From the NCBI GenBank assembly GCA_902496275.1, contig CABVAC010000008.1, forward strand, positions 8,204 to 72,203: a stretch of DNA of 64,000 nt, given 5' to 3'. Numbering within the stretch: the stretch's first letter is position 1; the number at the start of each line of letters is the position of its first letter. Below the pieces are notes generated by a model. That model saw nothing but the letters and a program-made list of their open reading frames with translations, was not told the origin of the DNA and ran no database searches. Positions 18,017 to 24,691 of this stretch are shown here, one piece after another. The position numbers and the translations under genes were made by a program. Origin of the DNA: an uncultured Collinsella sp. Lineage in GTDB: Bacteria; Actinomycetota; Coriobacteriia; Coriobacteriales; Coriobacteriaceae.

Positions 18017-18057
18017 TGAAAACGATTACAGATATATGAAACTGAAAACGATTACAG
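18017..18057 (+). promoter_or_regulatory. Two LacI-family operators
   Basis: The 15-base sequence TGAAAACGATTACAG occurs at 18017-18031 and again at 18043-18057, 26 bases apart on the same face of the helix. It fits the LacI/GalR consensus centred on CG. The second copy ends 55 bases before the PTS start codon. Likely bound by the regulator encoded just upstream. Confidence 0.75.
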
Positions 18058-18112
18058 TGTAAGTGTCAAAGATGGCCGGGTGTAAATGCGCCCGTTAGAG
18101 GAAAGGGAAGTC

Positions 18113-19513
18113 ATGGACTACCGTAAATCAGCCCAAGAGGTGCTCGACAACGTCGGCGGCGCCGACAACGTTGTTTCGGCCGCACACTGCGCCACGCGTC
18201 TTCGCCTGGTGATTGCCGATAATTCCAAGGTGAACAAGGAGGCCATCGAGAACGTCGACGGCGCCAAGGGCGTCTTTGAGGCCCAGGGCCAGCTCCAGAT
18301 TATTTTTGGCACCGGCACCGTCAACAAGGTCTACGACGAGTTCATCGCGCTCAGTGGCGTCGAGGCTGCCACCAAGGCGGAGGTCAAGGAGGCCGCGGCG
18401 CAGCAGCAGAACATCTTTATGCGTGCCATTAAGGTGCTCGGCGATGTCTTTGTCCCCATCATCCCTGCCATCGTGGCTTCGGGCCTGCTGCTGGGCATTA
18501 TGAGCGCCCTTAATTTTATGGCCTCCAACGGCTTTATCGCGCTCGACACCAATAACTTTATCTATAAGATCGCCGACCTGGTCTCGGGAACGTCCTTTGG
18601 CATTCTGCAGATCCTGATCGGCTACTCCGCGGCTAAGGCCTTTGGCGCCAACCCGTACCTGGGCGCCGTCGTCGGCGGTGCGTTTATCAACTCCTCGCTG
18701 CAGAGCGCCTACACGGTTGCTTCCGAGGGTGTGCAGACCATGGTCACCGTCATTCCCGGTGTGTACAGCTTTGAGTGGGTCGGTTATCAGGGCCATGTGA
18801 TCCCCATCGTCATCGCCTGCGCCATTCTGGCCTTCCTCGAGAAGCGTTTGCACAAGGTTGTCCCCGAGATGTTCGACCTCTTTGTAACCCCGCTCGTTTC
18901 GGTGTTCGTGACCGTGCTCGTGACGCTCGTTGCCGTAGGCCCCATCTTTGTTTGGGCCGAGAACGCCATCCTCGGTCTGATCCAGACCCTGCTGACCCTG
19001 CCCTTCGGCATCGGTTCCTTTATCGTCGGCCTGTTCTATGCTCCCACGGTCGTTACCGGTATCCACCAGATGTACACCGCCATCGACCTGGGCCAGCTCG
19101 CCCAGTACGGCGTGACCTACTGGCTGCCCATCGCCAGCGCCGCCAACATCGCCCAGGGTGGCGCCGCGCTCGCCGTTGCCTTTAAGACCCGCGATGCCAA
19201 GATAAAGGGCCTGGCGCTTCCTTCGGCCCTGTCCGCCTTCATGGGCATTACCGAGCCTGCCATCTTTGGTGTGAACCTGCGCTTCTTTAAGCCCTTCATC
19301 GCCGGCTGCATCGGCGGCGGTTGCGGTGCCCTGGTCTGCGCGCTCACCTCGCTGGCTGCCTCCGGCACGGGCGTTACCGGTATCTTCGGTATCCTGCTGT
19401 GCCTGGCCCAGCCCGTGCAGTACGCGATCATGTTTGCGGTCGCCGCGCTGGTTTCCTTTGCCGTCTCGTTTGTCCTGTACAAGGACGAGCCCAAGGCTTC
19501 CGAGCAGGCCTAA
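18113..19513 (+). CDS. scrA: PTS sucrose-type transporter, EIIBC
   Basis: 466 residues. The EIIB domain (1-90) has its phosphocysteine in AAHCATRLRL (Cys 26), and an EIIC domain of about ten membrane helices (105-460) includes the family motif GITEPAIFGVN. No EIIA domain is fused, so phosphate must come from an EIIA encoded elsewhere. I chose the ATG at 18113 after GAGGAAAGGGAAG; the open frame reaches 18086. The downstream GH32 enzyme and upstream LacI regulator point to sucrose uptake as sucrose-6-phosphate. The sequence alone cannot exclude another beta-fructoside or trehalose. Confidence 0.85.
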   Translation: MDYRKSAQEVLDNVGGADNVVSAAHCATRLRLVIADNSKVNKEAIENVDGAKGVFEAQGQLQIIFGTGTVNKVYDEFIALSGVEAATKAEVKEAAAQQQNIFMRAIKVLGDVFVPIIPAIVASGLLLGIMSALNFMASNGFIALDTNNFIYKIADLVSGTSFGILQILIGYSAAKAFGANPYLGAVVGGAFINSSLQSAYTVASEGVQTMVTVIPGVYSFEWVGYQGHVIPIVIACAILAFLEKRLHKVVPEMFDLFVTPLVSVFVTVLVTLVAVGPIFVWAENAILGLIQTLLTLPFGIGSFIVGLFYAPTVVTGIHQMYTAIDLGQLAQYGVTYWLPIASAANIAQGGAALAVAFKTRDAKIKGLALPSALSAFMGITEPAIFGVNLRFFKPFIAGCIGGGCGALVCALTSLAASGTGVTGIFGILLCLAQPVQYAIMFAVAALVSFAVSFVLYKDEPKASEQA

Positions 19514-19532
19514 GAGCTTTTGATTGAGGGGT

Positions 19533-19562
19533 GCCCGCGGGTTGTATGCTCGCGGGCGTTTT
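19533..19562 (+). terminator. Terminator between PTS and GH32 genes
   Basis: GCCCGCG and CGCGGGC form a 7-pair stem followed by GTTTT. It lies inside the sucrose locus, so it may only attenuate transcription into the hydrolase gene. Confidence 0.6.
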
Positions 19563-19619
19563 CCGTATCTGGCGCCGATCTCTGGCGCCTTGTTACTTTC
19601 GATCCGTTAGGACTTTGAT

Positions 19620-21161
19620 ATGTCTAATGCACTTGGCCGCGACCTTGCAAAGCTGGTTGCCGCTGTTGACGCCGCCGCCTCTGAGTGCGGTCATGGCGCA
19701 TATGGCCAGCGCTTCCATATTATGCCGCCGGCGGGCTGGCTCAACGACCCCAACGGTCTTTGTCAGGCGGGCGGCGTGTTCCATGCCTATTTTCAGTATG
19801 CGCCGTTTGATGTCGAGGGCGGCGTTAAGGCCTGGGGCCATGCGACGAGCCGCGACCTTATGACGTGGGACTACGTTGGCGCCCCGCTGCTGCCCGACGA
19901 GCCGTTCGATTGTCACGGCGTGTATTCGGGCTCCGCGCTTGCCGAGGACGGCCGCATTCGCGTACTGTACACAGGCAACGTTAAGCTTTCCGATGCAGAC
20001 GGCACGTACGACTACGTCAATACTGGCCGCCGCGCCGATACCGTCTATGTGGAGAGCGTTGATGGCCTTGCCGGTCGGGAGTTCAGCCAAAAGCGCGTGG
20101 TGCTGGCGTCCGAGGATTATCCCGACGATCTGACCTGCCATGTGCGCGATCCCAAGGTGTGGCGCGATGATAATGGGCGTTACCACATGGTGCTGGGCGC
20201 GCGTCGTCGCGTGGACGGGCCGCATGTCGAAAGCCGTTTTTGTGCGATGCACGGCGAAGGTGCCGGGCGCGATGTGGGCGAGATCCTGGTGTATGGCTCG
20301 GCCGATATGCTGAGTTGGGAGCTCGAGAGCCGCGTGTCTACCCCCGAGCGCTTTGGCTTTATGTGGGAGTGCCCGGGGTATCTGGAGCTTGAGGCGGATG
20401 GCGGCGTGCCGGCAAGGTTTCTGTCTTTCTCTCCCCAGGGGCTCGAGGGCGACCGTTGGGACCGCGGCAATGTGTATGCAGCGGGCTACATGCCCGTTAC
20501 GGGTAACATTACGGGTGGCAAGGACGCTTATGAGCTGGGCGAGTTCCGCCTGTGGGACGCCGGCTTTGACTTCTATGCTCCGCAGGAGTTTACGTCCGAG
20601 GACGGTCGCCATATTCTAATCGGCTGGATGGGCATGCCCGATGAGCCGACCTATGGCAACGCACCCACCGTGGTGTGCGGCTGGCAGCACTGCATGACGG
20701 TGCCGCGTGAGCTTACAGCCGGTGCCGGCGGCGTGGTGCTGCAGCTGCCGGTGCGCGAGATCGAGCACCATTATGCCTCGGTGCGTGTGGGGGAGGGCTC
20801 GTTGGAGGTTGCCGGCGATACCTGCTTTGATGTTGTTGTCGACGGTGTCGACGGCGCGTTTACCGCGACCGTTGATGGCGAGCTGAAGCTGGCGTTTGTG
20901 CCCGCCGAGGACGAACTGCCCGCGCGCTTTGAGATGCGATTTACCGATGAGGGTCGCGCTTCTGCCGGCTGCGGTCGTACCGTGCGCTGGGAGCCCGTCG
21001 ACGAGGTGCGCAACGTGCGCATTGTTGGCGATGTCTCGTCGGTCGAGGTGTTTGTGAACGAAGGTTCGCTCGTGTTTTCGACGCGCATCTATCCCGAGGC
21101 CTATGGCGTGACCGTTGACGCTCTGGGCGCGAATGTGACCTACCACGCGCTCAACATCTAG
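19620..21161 (+). CDS. scrB: GH32 sucrose-6-phosphate hydrolase / beta-fructosidase
   Basis: 513 residues. The five-blade propeller motifs are intact: GWLNDPNG (nucleophile Asp 43), the transition-state RDPK (Asp 177) and the acid/base Glu in ECPGY (Glu 250). A C-terminal beta-sandwich with the usual VEVFVNEG motif follows. With no signal peptide it is cytoplasmic, which fits cleavage of the sucrose-6-phosphate delivered by the PTS permease. The start at 19620 has only a modest ribosome site (AGGAC). It is separated from the permease by a terminator-like hairpin and probably shares its regulation. Confidence 0.9.
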   Translation: MSNALGRDLAKLVAAVDAAASECGHGAYGQRFHIMPPAGWLNDPNGLCQAGGVFHAYFQYAPFDVEGGVKAWGHATSRDLMTWDYVGAPLLPDEPFDCHGVYSGSALAEDGRIRVLYTGNVKLSDADGTYDYVNTGRRADTVYVESVDGLAGREFSQKRVVLASEDYPDDLTCHVRDPKVWRDDNGRYHMVLGARRRVDGPHVESRFCAMHGEGAGRDVGEILVYGSADMLSWELESRVSTPERFGFMWECPGYLELEADGGVPARFLSFSPQGLEGDRWDRGNVYAAGYMPVTGNITGGKDAYELGEFRLWDAGFDFYAPQEFTSEDGRHILIGWMGMPDEPTYGNAPTVVCGWQHCMTVPRELTAGAGGVVLQLPVREIEHHYASVRVGEGSLEVAGDTCFDVVVDGVDGAFTATVDGELKLAFVPAEDELPARFEMRFTDEGRASAGCGRTVRWEPVDEVRNVRIVGDVSSVEVFVNEGSLVFSTRIYPEAYGVTVDALGANVTYHALNI

Positions 21162-21199
21162 GCGATTCGTCGCATATCGGCGCTATACTGCAGCCGTTG

Positions 21200-21235
21200 C
21201 CCACGATGCGGGGAACACCCGCATCGTGGGTTTTT
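21200..21235 (+). terminator. Strong terminator hairpin
   Basis: A perfect 13-pair stem (CCCACGATGCGGG with CCCGCATCGTGGG, loop GAACA) is followed by five T. It ends the GH32 transcript. A TATACT box at 21184 just upstream means it could instead lie in the leader of the next gene. Confidence 0.85.
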
Positions 21236-21256
21236 GTTTTGAAGGGACGGTGCCGT

Positions 21257-22249
21257 ATGGGCGTGCAACAGCTAGAAGAGGCTTGGGCTTTGAGAGCCGG
21301 CGCGCGTGAGGCGCGGTTGCTTGCGGCCTCGCATGTGCCAGCAGCGCTGCCGCAGCTGGGGATTGTGTGTCCCGGCGATCGTCTGGTTGCCTTTGCGGAC
21401 GACTTTGCCGATGCGTTTGCGAGCGGATTTGACGGCTGCGATGTCGCGCTGGTGGGCTCGCCGTCCGCCGAGGCGTTTGCCGCTGCGTCCGAGGGTTTTG
21501 ATGCTTCGTTTGATGCCGAGGGTCCGCACCTGTGGTGGTTCGTCAACTCCATCGGCGGGCTTGGTCTGCGTGTGCCCGACCTTCGCGCTCTGGGCCGCGC
21601 GGCTCGCGTGGCCCACGCGCTGTTTGTGGCGGATAACACGGTGGCGTCGGCTTTTGGCTGCGATTCACTGCGGCTGGGTGCTGCGCTGTCGCTTGAGGCG
21701 CTCGATCGCGTGTGCGCCGGCAAGGCTCCGCGCAAGTTGGTTGCCGTATCGGTCGCGCGCTCGCAGCTCAAGCGCCATCGCGTGGATGCCGCGGCTGAGT
21801 GCGCGCATGCCCTGCTTGAGGGCTGTGGCTTGGCCAAGCTTGATATGCCTGCTGACGAGGCCGGTGTGCTGGAGCGCGGGCTGGACACGCTCGATGCCCG
21901 CATGCAGGCGCATTTCGACCGCGCACGTGCGCTGGCCGAGTATCTGGCCGCCAATGAGATGGTGCGCAACGTGCGCTATCCCGGGCTGAGCTCGCATCCC
22001 GACCATGCGGCTGCAACGGGAATCCTCGAGCACGGCTTTGGCCCGGCAGTTGAATTTGATCTTATCGAGCGTAGCGCGGGAGAGCTGTTTGTTGCTTTGC
22101 CGGGGGAGTTTCGCACATCGCCCGCCGGTGGCGCTACGACGCGCCTTTCCGCTCCACGTGGTAAGCAGGGGAGCACCATCCGCCTCTTCGCCGGCACCGA
22201 CAACCCCTTGATCGTGGCCGCCACCCTAGATAATGCCCTCCGCAACTAG
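21257..22249 (+). CDS. Cys/Met-metabolism PLP-fold protein without the catalytic lysine
   Basis: 330 residues. The C-terminal half follows the cystathionine gamma-synthase family: ADNTVASAFGC (cofactor-ring region), RGLDTLDARMQAHFDRARAL, VRNVRYPGLSSHPDH and TIRLFAGTDNPLIVAATL. The segment that should carry the SxTKYxxGH lysine reads AALSLEALDRVCAGKAPRK, with no match to the Schiff-base site, and the N-terminal substrate motif is absent. It is about 50-70 residues shorter than the family. It is probably a degenerate, non-PLP or regulatory relative. I chose the ATG at 21257 because the open frame before it runs through a terminator. A long inverted repeat follows. Confidence 0.65.
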   Translation: MGVQQLEEAWALRAGAREARLLAASHVPAALPQLGIVCPGDRLVAFADDFADAFASGFDGCDVALVGSPSAEAFAAASEGFDASFDAEGPHLWWFVNSIGGLGLRVPDLRALGRAARVAHALFVADNTVASAFGCDSLRLGAALSLEALDRVCAGKAPRKLVAVSVARSQLKRHRVDAAAECAHALLEGCGLAKLDMPADEAGVLERGLDTLDARMQAHFDRARALAEYLAANEMVRNVRYPGLSSHPDHAAATGILEHGFGPAVEFDLIERSAGELFVALPGEFRTSPAGGATTRLSAPRGKQGSTIRLFAGTDNPLIVAATLDNALRN

Positions 22250-22267
22250 CTAAATCATCCTCGACTT

Positions 22268-22342
22268 CATAAGTTGCGGTGAAATAGGGATTGATTTACG
22301 GCTTTAACCGCATAAACAGTCCCTATTTCACCGCAACTTATG
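22268..22342 (+). repeat. Long perfect inverted repeat
   Basis: Two 23-base arms (22268-22290 and 22320-22342) are exact reverse complements around a 29-base spacer; they begin CATAAGTTGCGGTGAAATAG. It sits between convergent genes and could end transcription from both, though it has no T-tract. Similar long repeats occur at 39895 and 60214. Confidence 0.85.
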
Positions 22343-22382
22343 AGAAGGGGTTGTGTGGCTATAAGGCCCCGTCCTAAATTGG

Positions 22383-22727
22383 CTATTCTTTTATGCTGGC
22401 GATGAGGTCGTTGGCCTTTGCGGCAATTACTTGGTTGATGTCGGTCTGCAGCTCCTCGTAGACCGCTATGGCTCGCTCTCCAGCGGGGGTGAGCGTGGAT
22501 CCGCGGGCGCCGTCGCGTTTGATGAGCTTGCAGCCTAGCTGGCCTTCGGCCTCGTTTACAATACGCCACGCTTTGGAATAGGCCATGCCCATGCTCTTGG
22601 CGGCGCGGTTGAGCGAGTGCTCGCGGGCGATGCCCTGCAGCAGCAAGACGCAGCCGTGGCCGAAGACGCCCGGCAAATCCTTGTCGCACGCTTGAATGAC
22701 CAACTTTGCCGTCGTCTTGTACTCCAT
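22383..22727 (-). CDS. ModE-like winged-helix regulator
   Basis: 114 residues matching the N-terminal DNA-binding domain of ModE/LysR-type regulators: GHGCVLLLQGIAREHSLNRA, AKSMGMAYSKAWRIVNEAE and LIKRDGARGSTLTPAGE. The C-terminal molybdate-binding (TOBE) domains are absent, so it may sense nothing itself or work with a partner. I chose the ATG at 22727; a GTG at 22736 is in frame. It diverges from guaB. No molybdate transport gene is in the window, so a molybdenum link is unsupported here. Confidence 0.75.
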   Translation of the reverse strand: MEYKTTAKLVIQACDKDLPGVFGHGCVLLLQGIAREHSLNRAAKSMGMAYSKAWRIVNEAEGQLGCKLIKRDGARGSTLTPAGERAIAVYEELQTDINQVIAAKANDLIASIKE

Positions 22728-22812
22728 GTGCTCCACGTCTCCCCGCTAAAGTGTTTGCTGGGCAAACGCAAAGCCTGCGTCAAACCCTCGTGTGCTCTTC
22801 TTAAATCATGCA

Positions 22813-22862
22813 TTGTAGCAGTCAAAGTGCGTTAAGATACTTCCCCAGTATTGGGCGCCCAA
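22813..22862 (+). promoter_or_regulatory. guaB upstream region with palindrome
   Basis: A -10-like TAAGAT at 22833-22838 has only a weak, closely spaced -35 (TTGTAG at 22813). A perfect 12-base palindrome TTGGGCGCCCAA at 22851-22862 lies where the transcript would begin and could be an operator. No known purine riboswitch is visible in the leader. Confidence 0.3.
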
Positions 22863-22920
22863 GGTTGGGCTGGGTCCTACGAGGCCTGCAGCCGACCGGT
22901 CGCATGGAAAAAGGAGAAAC

Positions 22921-24432
22921 ATGGCTACGTTCTTTCCCGGTGAGTCCCACACGTTTTCGGAGTATCTGCTGGTCCCTGGTTACTCGTCCTCGCAGTGCAT
23001 CCCCAACAACGTCTCTCTTAAGACGCCGTTAACCCGCTTTAAGCGCGGTGAGAAGCCGGCAATCACCCTGAACATCCCCATGGTTTCCGCCATCATGCAG
23101 TCCGTCTCGGGCGTCGACATGGGTGTCGCGCTCGCTACCGAGGGCGGCCTGTCCTTCATTTACGGTTCCCAGAGCGCCGAGTCCGAGGCCGCTATGGTCA
23201 AGGCCGTCAAGGATCACAAGGCTGGCTTCGTTCAGTCGGATTCCACGCTGACCCCCGACATGACTATGGAGCAGGTCATCGAGCTTAAGGAGAAGACCGG
23301 CCACTCCACCATGCCGGTCACCGACGACGGCACTCCCAAGGGTAAGCTCCTGGGCATCGTCACCAGCCGTGACTATCGCCCCAGCCGCGATGACCACCAG
23401 ACGAAGGTCTCCGAGTTCATGACCCCGCGTGAGCAGCTCATCGTGGGCGACAAGAACATCAGCCTCAAGGTTGCTAACGACGTCATCTGGGACAATAAGC
23501 TCAACGCCCTGCCCATCGTCGACGACTACGATCACCTCATGGGCATCGTCTTCCGCAAGGACTACGACAGCCACAAGACCAACCCCAACGAGCTGCTCGA
23601 CGGCGACAAGCGCTACATGGTTGGTGCCGGTATCAACACCCGCGACTATGCCGAGCGCGTGCCGCTGCTCATCGAGGCCGGTGCCGATGTCCTGTGCATC
23701 GACTCCTCCGAGGGCTTCAGCGAGTGGCAGAAGCGCACCATTGAGTGGATCCGCGCCAACTACGGCGAGGACGTCAAGGTTGGTGCCGGTAACGTCGTCG
23801 ACGCCGAGGGTTTCCGCTTCCTGGCCGACTGCGGTGCCGACTTCATCAAGGTCGGTATCGGCGGCGGTTCCATCTGCATCACCCGTGAGACCAAGGGCAT
23901 CGGCCGTGGCCAGGCCACTGCGTTGATCGACGTCTGCCGCGCTCGCGACGAGTACTACGAGGAGACCGGCGTCTACGTGCCCGTTTGCTCCGATGGTGGC
24001 ATTGTCTACGACTACCACATGACGCTCGCCCTTGCCATGGGTGCCGACTTTATGATGCTGGGCCGCTACTTCGCTCGCTTCGACGAGAGCCCGACCGAGC
24101 GCGTCAACGTGAACGGTCAGTACATGAAGGAGTACTGGGGCGAGGGTTCTGCGCGTGCTCGCAACTGGCAGCGCTACGACCTGGGCGGCGCCGCGAAGCT
24201 CAGCTTCGTCGAGGGCGTCGACTCCTACGTTCCCTACGCCGGTTCCCTCAAGGACGGCGTGGGCGGCACGCTCTACAAGGTTAAGTCCACGATGTGCAAC
24301 TGCGGTGCCCTCTCGATCCCCGAGCTCCAGGAAAAGGCACGCCTGACCCTGGTGAGCTCGACCTCAATCGTCGAAGGCGGCGCCCACGACGTAGTCGTGA
24401 AGGATTCTCAGCAGAGCGTTTCCTATCGATAA
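22921..24432 (+). CDS. guaB: IMP dehydrogenase
   Basis: 503 residues. It converts IMP to XMP with NAD, the committed step of GTP synthesis. The catalytic loop is GIGGGSICITRE (Cys 319), and a Bateman pair of CBS domains sits at about 95-220 (GIVTSRDYRPSRDD, LPIVDDYDHLMGIVFRKDY). The flap and C-terminus (SARARNWQRYDLGG) are less typical than in the classic enzyme. The start has a clear AAAAAGGAG. It stands alone with its own terminator-like hairpin. Confidence 0.9.
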   Translation: MATFFPGESHTFSEYLLVPGYSSSQCIPNNVSLKTPLTRFKRGEKPAITLNIPMVSAIMQSVSGVDMGVALATEGGLSFIYGSQSAESEAAMVKAVKDHKAGFVQSDSTLTPDMTMEQVIELKEKTGHSTMPVTDDGTPKGKLLGIVTSRDYRPSRDDHQTKVSEFMTPREQLIVGDKNISLKVANDVIWDNKLNALPIVDDYDHLMGIVFRKDYDSHKTNPNELLDGDKRYMVGAGINTRDYAERVPLLIEAGADVLCIDSSEGFSEWQKRTIEWIRANYGEDVKVGAGNVVDAEGFRFLADCGADFIKVGIGGGSICITRETKGIGRGQATALIDVCRARDEYYEETGVYVPVCSDGGIVYDYHMTLALAMGADFMMLGRYFARFDESPTERVNVNGQYMKEYWGEGSARARNWQRYDLGGAAKLSFVEGVDSYVPYAGSLKDGVGGTLYKVKSTMCNCGALSIPELQEKARLTLVSSTSIVEGGAHDVVVKDSQQSVSYR

Positions 24433-24482
24433 GGTAAGAGCTGCATATCAAAGGTTGATTCTCAGCCACGTTATTTAGATAA

Positions 24483-24520
24483 AGCGAGATGCCCGCAAGT
24501 CGCAGGCATCTCGCTTGTTG
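24483..24520 (+). terminator. guaB terminator-like hairpin
   Basis: AGCGAGATGCC and GGCATCTCGCT form an 11-pair stem with an 11-base loop, followed by TGTTGTATTT. The T-tract is imperfect. Confidence 0.65.
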
Positions 24521-24550
24521 TATTTGCTAGAATCATCCAAGTTAACCCTA

Positions 24551-24668
24551 GGGTCGGGCGGCTAGGCTTTGCTCGCTGCAAGTTCCGCACGAGCCGAAGG
24601 CCACTTAATGTGCTCTTCGTGCGAGCAGGACTGTCCGCAGCAGCGAGTAAAGCCTAGCCGCCCGACCC
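24551..24668 (+). repeat. 29-pair inverted repeat in the leuS leader
   Basis: Arms at 24551-24579 and 24640-24668 pair along their whole length with one G-U (left arm starts GGGTCGGGCGGCTAGGCTTT). The 60-base interior holds a smaller stem of GCACGA with TCGTGC. It ends 23 bases before the leuS start codon. It lacks the T-box sequence expected of an aminoacyl-tRNA synthetase leader. Confidence 0.8.
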
Positions 24669-24691
24669 CAATCAAGTTAAAAGGAGCTGAT

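Noticed and set aside
21197..21256. Upstream extension of the PLP-fold gene
   Set aside because: The extra 20 codons are the terminator hairpin and its T-tract.
24540..24691. T-box riboswitch before leuS
   Set aside because: No T-box core sequence or antiterminator is present; the structure is one long inverted repeat.
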